A stretch of 64,000 nucleotides of DNA, taken from positions 1,775,723-1,839,722 of the forward strand of contig NW_026570233.1 of the NCBI RefSeq assembly GCF_019649055.1. The letters run 5' to 3'. Shown here in pieces: positions 46,523 to 56,377 of the stretch (its first letter is position 1; each line of letters begins with the position of its first letter). The notes beneath the pieces were generated by a model. It was not told the origin of the DNA, searched no databases, and saw only the letters and a program-made list of their open reading frames with translations. The stretch is from Paramacrobiotus metropolitanus. Taxonomy: Eukaryota; Tardigrada; Eutardigrada; Parachela; Macrobiotidae. The position numbers were made by a program, and so were the translations under genes.

Positions 46523-47995
46523 GCCGCACCGGGCGCATTTAGCGGGGGGGAAGAAATTATACCGAGATGGATAAAATCTTAAAAGGTTTAAACCGCATGG
46601 TAAAAGCTTCGTTTAATATGGTCTGTCAGCAACAGGAATGCCATCGTCGAAGTAAGGCACGGCCAAGAATAAAGGTCACTCAGGAAGCCGGTAATGAAGT
46701 TTCTTTCCGCTCATATGTAGTACAGCCTGTTTACGTTTTACAGCGATGGATGTACGGCACAGTATATTACACATATGTAATATCATTCTACTCCGTATGT
46801 TACGTCCTTTCCTCTAAATATCCGGTGGTCGTAAGACTCCCGTTATGAAAGGCGAAAATGAAGTTAGGAATGAAATGTGGAGCAACCTTTAAGCACAGTA
46901 ACTGAATACCTACGCTCATATGCTAGCGCGTCATCCACAATTAAGCACTGTAAGATTGGATTGCGATGCTTGCATCACTGGGAAAACGATCTTGTTAATT
47001 AGGGAACATTGTCCCGTGACTGCGCAGTACGCACCGGTGCTGAGACGGGAACGCAGCGTTTCCAATTAGCGAGCAAAATCAATCGTATGCTTGTAAGTCA
47101 CTGGTTCTGGTAAGTAATCTCCAAAATAATTATTTAGTATTTACTTATTCGAGGTGGAAAATGCTGATTTGTAGTTTCCTTCGATCCCAGCTTCCTGCTT
47201 CCCGCTGAAGCGTAGTTCGCCCGTAAATTGATCTGCTGCTTTTGCCATTTCCACCCGACTGCTTTTGCCATTTCCACCCAAATTCTGCGCTCTAAAGTTG
47301 AATTCCCGAACAAATTCTGCGGATCACTGTGGTTGTCGTTTCCTAGCATCCGCCCGGTTTTCTAACAAGACTTATCTGGTTGTTTCAAATGTGTGTGCAG
47401 ACAGGGAAAAACCTATTCATCCACGCACAATAAGCCATCTACGATATATCTACCATATCCCGATGCAACGACATATCCTGCTGGACAACTCTTAGGTGTT
47501 TCCGCTTTTACGATTTTTTTTTGCATTTACAACGGAAGACTATACAATTTAAGGACAGCGTACTGTATCTACAGAAAAGGTGGAAAACGTTTTATACATT
47601 CTGCGATAGTATAATATAATTCTAAGGATATCGGCACAGCAGTAGTTACAGCCTCTGGTACGAATTAAACCGCATTCAACAGTAATTAACTGAATTCTTT
47701 TCTCGACCGGTTCGCAATTAAGGGTTTTACCATGGCGTCTATGGCAATAGACTATATCGAGTAGGGCTTAAGTATGACTTTGTTCCCATGCATATGCATA
47801 TGCACGTGTGGGTGATATGATTTTATAAGACCTTCAGGTAAAAATTCGATTGAAAATAAAAGCAGCCAGGAACCGTCACGAAACGTTTGTTTGCAATGTA
47901 CGAGTATCTGTTCATGTAAACAGTAAAGCCACCAATTGCGCAAAAAAAGCAACAAAAAAATTCAATTTTAAATTCGGTTTTCGCCATTAAGTGTA
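46523..47995. other. Intergenic, no gene recognised
   Basis: Short frames only, AT-rich; includes the promoter side of the GPCR gene. Confidence 0.35.
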
Positions 47996-48289
47996 TCAAA
48001 GTCGATCCGACACTACGACATGTCCAGACGCCGCGGATGCTGCTGTTTCTTCTACTTGTGGTTTATTCCGAAACCATACACGTGTGGCCGAGAACCTTGT
48101 GGTATTCGTAGACGGTTCTGTTGCGTCCGGCAGAGTTCGGTACTGGGCCTGGTAGCCGTTGGGGATGTGCGCCGGAGTGTACGGCTCCGCGGCGTAATAT
48201 GCCGGATGTCCACTGTGGCCGCTAATTACAGGAGGCGACACAATATGCGGAATGCCGTATCTATGCCGTTGTATGCGAAAAGAAACCAT
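47996..48289 (-). CDS. Hypothetical Pro/Tyr/Thr-rich exon
   Basis: An open frame of up to 97 codons reads GIPHIVSPPVISGHSGHPAY, AAEPYTPAHIPNGYQAQY and on to a stop at 47996. It is GC-rich against an AT-rich flank and preceded by AACGGCATAG, a possible acceptor. It has the look of a disordered tail. No partner exon is visible, and I do not recognise it. Confidence 0.3.
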   Translation of the reverse strand: MVSFRIQRHRYGIPHIVSPPVISGHSGHPAYYAAEPYTPAHIPNGYQAQYRTLPDATEPSTNTTRFSATRVWFRNKPQVEETAASAASGHVVVSDRL

Positions 48290-48530
48290 CTGAGTATGAT
48301 TCGAAATGTTTCTGATTTAAATACTGAACTTTATACACGTACCCCAAACGACAGCACTGAATCCAGTCCACTCTATACGTCGCTGTATTAGCGTTCATCT
48401 TCTTGGATATTCCGGTCATTACGTGGCCATGTGCGCACGTGACAATAAAGTTGAAGTTTGAGTCGTAATATTCTCCAAATTGGTCGTGCGTCGATACATA
48501 ATCTTACAGAAAAAACCAAATCTAATAATG

Positions 48531-48902
48531 TTACGATAATTTATAGTTTGAATATTTGAGGGTTTCTGTACAGCACGATGCGTAATCGATATAGTAGCCT
48601 TTCGGGGTTGTGCAACACTTCATAGAACAGCTGTCATCGGCCACCGGGCGCCATGTAAAGAAGTTATTATCGTCATCCCAAAGACCTGTAAAGTTACCGG
48701 CTAAACGTGTATGCTTAAGGGTATTGGTTTGGTTATCGTAAAACAAACTTACAAACTTTTTACCTGTGACAAAACTGTTGACGCTTATGCTGGAATTCTT
48801 GGGGTCGTAACAAAAGAAGTTGAACGTGAAATTTCTGTAGACACAACTACAAACACACGGATTTGGTAAACTTCTTAATCGTCTGTGACATAGGATTGGC
48901 AT
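48531..48902 (-). CDS. Hypothetical Cys-rich secreted-type exon
   Basis: The frame ends at a stop at 48531 and includes two possible acceptors near its start (GTTTGTAG, GTCTACAG). It encodes FTFNFFCYDPKNSSISV, LAGNFTGLWDDDNNF, FTWRPVADDSCSMKCC and IDYASCCT. Four sequons and paired cysteines suggest an extracellular domain. The N-terminal 20 residues of the open frame do not look like a signal peptide and may be intron. Family unknown. Confidence 0.4.
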   Translation of the reverse strand: MPILCHRRLRSLPNPCVCSCVYRNFTFNFFCYDPKNSSISVNSFVTGKKFVSLFYDNQTNTLKHTRLAGNFTGLWDDDNNFFTWRPVADDSCSMKCCTTPKGYYIDYASCCTETLKYSNYKLS

Positions 48903-51736
48903 TCACGGTTAAAGTGTTTGTATTTAACCGCGCCACGTGATTTTTTTCTAGTGCTGCCTATACTTGGGATAATATGGATACAATCCTTTGGATGGGGGCT
49001 TGTAAGGAAACATAAACTTGCACCACAACTCCTCTATTCTCTAAGCATCGACACAATTCAAACAAACAATTAAATGCTACAGATACCGGCTGTAAAACAA
49101 GCGATCACAAGAATTGCCGTACCTCAAAGTCGAAAATCAAGTCTCTACAATGATCACATCAAAATAATATCCTATAAACGATCGGACAAAATGCTTCAGA
49201 ATATGATACTTACTGTATTCCTGAAAAATAAAAAAACTTTAGTGAAAACAAACAAAACCGAAAAGCAAAGCCCACGATGGAAAACAGGGCACATGTCATT
49301 TATTACAGCCAGAATCAACTTGCCAACTGCCGCCTCTCCATCGAGGCACTCCACAAGCCATTGTCGATGTGGAAATCGCGGGCCGCCATGATTATGAAAA
49401 GTGTAAATAATCGTGTCTCCCTGAAAAATTTTCTCGTTGTAAAATGTAGGCAGCTCAAAGATTTCGCAAAAATCGCTCGTTTATTACAACATTTCTTAGG
49501 ATTACCGTTCCATAAACCACGTAGCTACCGTGATACCGGTAAGTTGCAAAAACAGCCACAAAAATTGGTCCAAGTATTACCAGAATTAACCGAAAATTAT
49601 AAAAGTTTTGCATTTTATGTTTGTAAATTAAAGCTAACAATGTATGTATCAAAGGAGCGGATAACTAGCGGCTTATTAATTTCTGCTTTTCGCGTAGTGA
49701 ATCATGCGCATAAGCTTACATCTATATTCACAATACGGTTAACTATCGCGTTCAGTACAAATTATTCGTGTTCAGTGTCGCTGTCACTCAGGAATTCCAC
49801 GTCTTTGTGCTGAGTACTGCCTGGTGTAACAGCGGCGTTTGTACGTAAAGTCGAAAACGTGATACAATGGCTTTTGCAAAGCGAGGTCCGCAGCATCCCA
49901 CTCACTATCGTTTAAGACGGTGTGAAAATGTCGTTCGAGAGAGGCAGCGTGAGCTATGAATTGACCGAAATTGACCCAGCTTGTAGCACAGCGCAAATCC
50001 TACTCAAAGTTATCGAAAGTGTACGGACGTACCTGTACAGTAATTTATAAACACTGAGAGCAGGCTGTTTGTATATAACATGCTCATTAAGCGTAATGCA
50101 TTGGGCAAAGTCGGTACGGTTTCCTGTTTCATTATGAATAAAAGATTGTAATGACTGACAGGTATTGACGGTTGACTAATCGTTGCTAAATCCGTGTACG
50201 TGTCGACCAACTACAGAATATATCGTATTAACTATACTCGTAGTATAGCAAAGTACGTACAAAAGCACTTCTACTACTTATTCATAATGCGCACAGCAGT
50301 ACAAATGATTTCTAAACTGCCAATGTATCCTTATTAAGTAATGCAATTAAGTGCTCTCAGAAGCATGCTAAACAATAATTTATTCAAAAATTATTAAAAA
50401 TGTAGGACATAGCCGGCATTGAGCTTATTGGATGTGATACCGCACGCTAAATTTGCTGCTTTTGGACAAGTTCCATGCGTGCATTTATAGCGAACTCCAC
50501 TAAGAAGTTTTGTTTTTGTAATTCAAAGTTTTGATCTTTATACTGGAAATTTAGAAATGTCGAAAACCCATTTTGTAGTGCATAAATGCCTAAACCGTAA
50601 ATACATTTAATGCAATTAGGCTTAACGTAGGTAGTGCATATACAAACGCTGAGCTCGATTCACAGCTCGATTTTTGCTGAAATGATAAATTCTTCGAGGC
50701 AAAATTGAAAATTACCCACGCGTGGGTTAAAGTGGTAGCAGGGAAATTGCCGGGCTAAAGATGTTGATGGTTTGTGCTTTTGTGGTGAAGCTTTTGTGGT
50801 GAACATAATATCCAGTAGTCGCTAATTACAAACAACTAATTCAGTTTAAGGTCAGCGAAAACCACAAAGTTGATGGCATTTAGATATAACTTTTAATACC
50901 CGTATTCAAAACAAGAGAGTTGACTGGTGCCAGCCGTAACAGGTGAGATTGACCGTTTCCGGCCCTTCCATCTTCGCTTTTGTCATCCAACCGGCATCTA
51001 ACATTACAATTTTCCAGGGAGCATATTGCCAGCTTAATCTTGGGCTCAAGTGAACTACAAGTCTACAACAGAACCGCCTACGTAAATGACCCTCAGCACA
51101 AAACAATTATCATAATAAATAAACCAAGAAATCGTCGATTTCTATCAAGTCAGAAAGCACTTTTAACAGCAAACGCCGGTTCGTTATCACTTTCTATTTG
51201 GGTTGTCATTCTTTATAATTGGCTGCTTATGATGACTCTTGACTCGAACTACATACGTAATTAACTTGTTCGCTTATTCAACAGACAACTCGTGACAACA
51301 GTAATCTTTAATGCGCCATTAATACCGATAAAATGCGACGCTTCTGGTGCCAGCTACCTTATCGGAACAATTAAATTTCCGCGGAAGCAATGGAACGTGC
51401 ATGCAAAATTAGAAATGATATCATTCTCTTGCTGTCTGTTCGATTTGTTAAGCCTGCTTCCCGTAGAATCTGCATCCTGTTCAGTGCCGATACAGTTATC
51501 CGGCACCGGTTTATCACACTTCTCGTCACTTTTCGTTTAATCAGAATCTTATCAGAAACTAAAGGAAGAAAATACGTCGCTTCTACTTGGCATTTGGAAA
51601 TGCCAAAAATGCACACCAAAATATTTTCACTTATCAGTTTAACAGTTTATAGTTTATACTGAGCTTTAAGTAAATTGTAACTCGAAACAACTGCCAGCTT
51701 ATTGAAAAAGTAGTTTCGAATAGCAGATTTTCTAGA
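48903..51736. other. Intergenic, no gene recognised
   Basis: A long plus-strand frame at 49277-49813 lacks coding character. A minus-strand frame ending at 50906 contains LDAGWMTKAKMEGPETVNL and could be a last exon, but nothing supports it further. Confidence 0.3.
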
Positions 51737-51941
51737 ATGCTTAGATATTTCAGGATACTTTGCATCTTTCTGTTTGGCACCTTTTTGTCGCTCGTTTTTG
51801 GCACTACAGTTTCTGAAAAAAATGCTGCACCATGTAGGTACTTAAAATTTGATGTTATTGAGATCGTGGCTTGAGAACTATTTTACTTCGCAGTGGCTCG
51901 ACAACCCTGGCAGGTTCCGGCTAACCAACATTATACTCAAG
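51737..51941 (+). CDS. Secreted peptide gene, first two exons only
   Basis: Exon 1 (51737-51833) starts at ATG and encodes a clear signal peptide (MLRYFRILCIFLFGTFLSLV, then FG) with phase-1 donor GTAGGT. Exon 2 (51894-51941, acceptor TTACTTCGCAG) encodes LARQPWQVPANQHYTQ and ends in phase-1 donor GTAAATC. No third exon is visible before the candidate LTR at 51990, so the 3' part may have been displaced or lost when the right-hand block arrived. Short Gln/Pro-rich product, function unknown. Confidence 0.5.
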
Positions 51942-51989
51942 GTAAATCGAACCCGGACTGCGTAAAATATAACACATGAAGCTTGGTAC

Positions 51990-52437
51990 TGTGACAGGCA
52001 AGCGCAGAGAGCTCACAGGTGACTTTATTGTACAAATAAAGTGGAGCAAATGCCGCGTGAATGCGGGGAAAAACACAACAAAGGCCAGTGTCTGGCAGAA
52101 ATCAGCAAGTCAAGTTGCTGCGAGCTAGTTCTAGCGCGTAATGAAATGTAGAGAAAGAAATGTGCTGGCGGCAACGGCGTCACGCTGTCCAGACACATGG
52201 AATGTGAGTGCGCAGACTGGACTCGTATCCAACGCGAGCGAATATACGCTGAGTCATACAGCGAGAGAGAGCGAGAGAGCAAGTATGCTCAGTGAGTGCG
52301 CCCGCGGTGTATCCGCATAGGCGGAGAGTGCAGTGCAGCCACTCACGTACGTACAAGAGAGGGCGAATCAGCATGTGTGCAGTGATACGCATACGCAAAG
52401 TGGCGTATCTATCACGCAGGCTGTCGTGCCTCTAACA
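51990..52437 (-). mobile_element. Candidate LTR (448 bases), orientation probably minus
   Basis: The block begins TG and ends CA on either strand. Read on the minus strand it has GTATATTC as a TATA candidate near 52243 and AATAAAG near 52030, in the right order for U3-R-U5. A GA-rich tract lies near 52260-52282. It sits at the left edge of the TG-rich block. No polypurine tract is evident and no second LTR is in the window, so this stays tentative. On the plus strand TGGGCGGGAATCC just beyond the right edge could pass for a primer site, which would reverse the orientation. Confidence 0.3.
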
Positions 52438-53244
52438 TGCCTCTGGGCGGGAATCCGAGCTCCTGCGAGGATGCTCAGACTCGTACCGCACCAGCGTCGC
52501 ACCTCTCCGGTCGACCCATGTGGGGTCGCCGGTACGCGTCCTCTTCCGGCGGGAGTCCGGTGTCTGTTGACCGTCCCATCCTTCACTTCCAGATCCATGA
52601 GAGGCAAGCAACTCACGGCCGCAAATCTGGAAGCCGCTCGGGGTTCGTTGTTGGACCGGTATTGCTTCTGTTGGCCTGGCATCTTGCTTCTGTTGGCTCG
52701 CGGAGAAAGTAAAAGAAAAGTAATGACAGTTAAGCAGCGCGAAGTAAAAAAAAGTAATAAAGTTTTAATCACAATTCCAGTGAGCAAAAAGTAAATGCAA
52801 AACAGATCTGGTTAGAGATTCTAAGTAAAATACAATTCCGTTTGTTAGAAAATGTACAAAAATACTAAAAAAAGATCTGTCCGGGGGGCTTATTCCGACT
52901 AGGATGACGTCCACGGGTCTTGAGTTTCCACGGGGTCTCCTGTCTAAATGCAGTCCGGTGTGTCAGGTCCGGGGCGTCGGTTCCCGGGTTACCCAACGTA
53001 ACCGGTAAGTTCTTCCGAGGTCGGGTAAGCACGGCTGACACTTACGTCCGACTCGTATTCGTCCGTTCCGGAGGGAGAGGCACTGTCGCTGTTGCGAATG
53101 CCGAGGCATCCTCTCTAATTAGGGGGAATAGACCAAGGTCATCGGACCAAGGTCGGCCTGCCGGTAAGTTAACCGGCGGCAAGGGAGTTCGGCTAAGTCC
53201 CGAATTCCAGAAAGTCAGGTCGGACAAAACCGTACTTGTGTCAT
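52438..53244. other. Transition into the TG-rich block
   Basis: No gene supported. Composition shifts around 52870 to a T/G-rich, A-poor plus strand. Confidence 0.35.
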
Positions 53245-53426
53245 GCGACTTCTGTGGTCGCCAAGTGGTAATGCCGATGGAATGTGGTCGGTTAAAACCG
53301 TTAAATCTGCTACCACGAGCCTGGGTGTGACTTCCGATACGAACTGGCTCGAAGGTCCGGTCGGAATTTCTTGTTCCTCCATCCAACGGTGGTTTATCTG
53401 ACCTTCTGCCGGTTGAGGATGGATAT

Positions 53427-54179
53427 CCGACCTGAGGTCGGTTATAATGTTATCCGACCTGAGGTCGGTGATAACGCACCTCCATGGTCGAGCTCGGTAA
53501 CTCGTGTTATTTAGGCCCATGTGGGGCCAAACAAGTCCCGTTAGGTCGAATTCGTCCATTCCGAGGTCGTTTCCAGTTCCGATCTTCAGTTTAGTCGTCT
53601 TTCACCGACCTGTTATCGGTGACTCCTGATGTCCGACCTGAGGTCGGGTATGATGTTATCCAACCCGTGGTCGGTGGTAATGTTATACGACCTGAGGTCG
53701 GTTACCACGTGACTGGTCCGTTCAAAGGTCGTATCTCGGCTGATCCGCTGGTGTTCCAAGCGAATCGAGCGATCCGGCGTTCCTAACCGACTTCTGTGGT
53801 CGGTTGGACCGGTTCTCCGACCCGAGGTCGGTGATAATGTTATCCGACTGGAGGTCGGTTACTCCAAGTCCCAGGTCGATTAAGGTCGATTCCTTCTGTC
53901 CGGAAGTCGTTTTCCGTGAACATCCTGGATGGCGTCTCCATCCACCGACCTGTTGTCGGTTACTTCTCATGTCCGACCCGAGGTCGGTTAGAACGTTATC
54001 CGACCTGAGGTCGGTGATTCCGTAATTCCGTGTTCAACCGAGGTGAGTTACGGTATAGAGGCTCAAAAGTGGAGCCGTACAAGTCTGTTTCGGTGGAATC
54101 ATCCTCATAACCGACCTGTTGCCGGTTTCCATTTTATCCGACCTGAGGTTGGACGTAATGTTATCCAACCCAAGGTCGG
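53427..54179. repeat. Eleven CCGACCTGAGGTCGG-type palindromes in modules
   Basis: Copies start at 53427, 53454, 53633, 53660, 53687, 53817, 53844, 53973, 54000, 54138 and 54165. They come in groups of two or three with starts 26-27 bases apart, and groups start 154-206 bases apart. A second hairpin type, ACCGACCTGTTNTCGGT, precedes three of the groups (53603, 53943, 54109). Confidence 0.8.
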
Positions 54180-55231
54180 TGATTCTTCTTCCAAGTCGGT
54201 TGCGTCCGTCAAGAGGTCGTCTGGGCACTCCTCCGATCTCTGCGAAGTTTGTTTGAAGCGATGGTCTCTTTCATGCCTCTAACATGCCCTGGTTCGGGTC
54301 GGTGGTTTTGCCTCTGGACGGGTCCGAGTTCCGTCAAGTTCGGCAGTTCCATGGCGTCTGTTGGCCATTCAGCATGCAATCCAGGTCGCTTGTGGCATCA
54401 AGGGACTTCTGTGGTCCCAATCCACAAGACAGACTCTTTGGTTTCAGACCGGCGTACAATTCTCGCGCCTTGGCAGCGTTGTGCCTCGGGCCCCGACTTA
54501 TGTCAGACTGCCCGTTCCCATCCCCATGCAACATGCGAACTGAGGTTAAGTCAGATCACTTCACTTCCCTGGTTTGGAGTTCCTTCGTTCGGTTCCGCGA
54601 ACCTGTGACGCCTTGCCACTTCAGTTATGGAAAGACATCACAGGTCCGTAGGGATCTGTATGGGGGTGCAGGCCGTGTGTTCTAACACGGTTTGCCTAGG
54701 ATGTTCCATTTGAGACATGGGGAAGCAGGTCGCGGCGGAGTCGTTGGTACGTCAGTAGTCAAATCACCGTCGCTGTTCCTCTTCAGGTAATGGCAGCACG
54801 GTCAAGCCGCGCGTAGTCGTGGTCACCGGTGAATCGGTTGGTTTATCCGATATCCTCCGGGGGAGACTGCGGTTGGACTCCAGGTACAGGTTCCTGGTTG
54901 AAAGCCTGTAGGTCCGGGTTCAAACGGAGAATCCGTCCAGACTAAAATCGTAGTCGGGTGTCGCGGTTTGCGGTCGCCATTACCGACTTCTGTGGTCAGT
55001 AAAGGCTACGATAAAGCCATCCCGTTTGTAATTTCCGTGTGCTTCCGTCAGGCCGACGTCGGTTAGTCGACATCTCAAAGGTCGGCTACCGTTGAAAAAA
55101 TCGACTTCTGTGGTCGGTTCTAGGTAGCGGGTCTTAGTTGACACTGTCCGGTCCGAGTGACTCCGTGTTGTTTGCGGACTTGTTATCCTTTCGGCCATCC
55201 GATTTCGGAGTTAACCGTGGGTGCCTTGGCA

Positions 55232-55276
55232 AGCATGGTCCTGAACACACCGCAGTGCTGTGTTCCGGGCCATGCT
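55232..55276. repeat. Long hairpin, copy 1
   Basis: Arms AGCATGGTCCTGAACACA and TGTGTTCCGGGCCATGCT pair with two imperfect positions. The flanks GGTGCC and AGCGGAATCCTC recur around copy 2. Confidence 0.6.
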
Positions 55277-55822
55277 AGCGGAATCCTCGCTGGTTCGTAC
55301 TCCGGAGTCCGGTTGCCGGAGTGTTGATGTCGTAGATCGTAATTAACCAACACGGTCTGCGTTGGGTGCCCTTTTATACCAGGTGTTCTTCGGATGTAAG
55401 GTTGAAACTTCACCGACTTCTGTGGTCGGCTAAGTTATCCGAGTCGTGATTAGAGAAGGTCCAAGTTCTACCTTAAAATTGGCTGACTTCCGTGGTCAAC
55501 GAAGGTAGTGGATCGTGGTTCTGTGACACGGTCTGCGTCACTTCCTTTAGTTACCTCGGGAATGGTCAACTTCTGTGGTTGACTGAGGTAACGGGGCACG
55601 GTTAAGGTCGCGGTTTGCGAAGTTAGGTCTCTGGGCGGGAGTCCGGTTCTTCGTTCCTGCCTTCGGTTAATCCAAAGCGTCGTGTCATAACAGGTCGGAT
55701 TTGACTTCTGTGGTCAATTCCGAACCATGTGACATTGCGGGCCGATGAGGATACCACTGTCTGCGGTGATGGAAGTTACTGGTCGGTTACCCGGTCCCAA
55801 AGTCGGCCACGGGTGCCAGGCG

Positions 55823-55864
55823 AACATGGTGTCGAGAACGTAACAACGTTTTCGACACCATGTT
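55823..55864. repeat. Long hairpin, copy 2
   Basis: Arms AACATGGTGTCGAGAACGT and ACGTTTTCGACACCATGTT pair with one mismatch around AACA. It lies 590 bases from copy 1, in the same flanking context. Confidence 0.6.
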
Positions 55865-56377
55865 AGCGTAATCCTCTCGGTCTGTTCTCCAGAGTCGGTT
55901 AGCCGGAGTAATCTTCTTCGGTAGCAGAACGTGGTTCACGATATGCTATGTTAGCAAGCCGGGGCGTCTGTTGGCTCCGGTGTAGCAGATATGGTTCCGA
56001 TCTGGTTCGCGATCTGCTAATGCCATGCTGGGGAACTGAGGTCGGTTGCCCAGTTCATTCCAGGGGATTCCTTGGAGGACGTAACGGTACGGTGAAAGAA
56101 CCGAAATACCCAGGTCTGACCACACGTTTCCGGGTCCGACCAAAGAATCCGGCCAACTTATGTGGTTGGCGCTTCTGGCGTATTCGTGGTTCACGTCTGC
56201 TTTAGGGTCCATAAAAGAAAAGTATCCGTTCCATGTTTTCCATGTCGTTTCTCGACGTGGCTGTTTCTCAGCCGGGCAGGTTCTCCGCTAGGTCGGTTCT
56301 CGACTTCGCTGTTTCTCAGCTCGATGTCCCTTCCTTACTGTTGAAGTGGGACCACAGGTTCCTTATGTGGGAACCTG

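Noticed and set aside
49277-49813. 178-codon plus-strand gene
   Set aside because: Residue composition looks random; no signal peptide, domain or splice support.
54272-54288. Second LTR end (GCCTCTAACATGCC also at 52430)
   Set aside because: Only about 14 bases match and the flanks differ, so chance or short shared motif is more likely.
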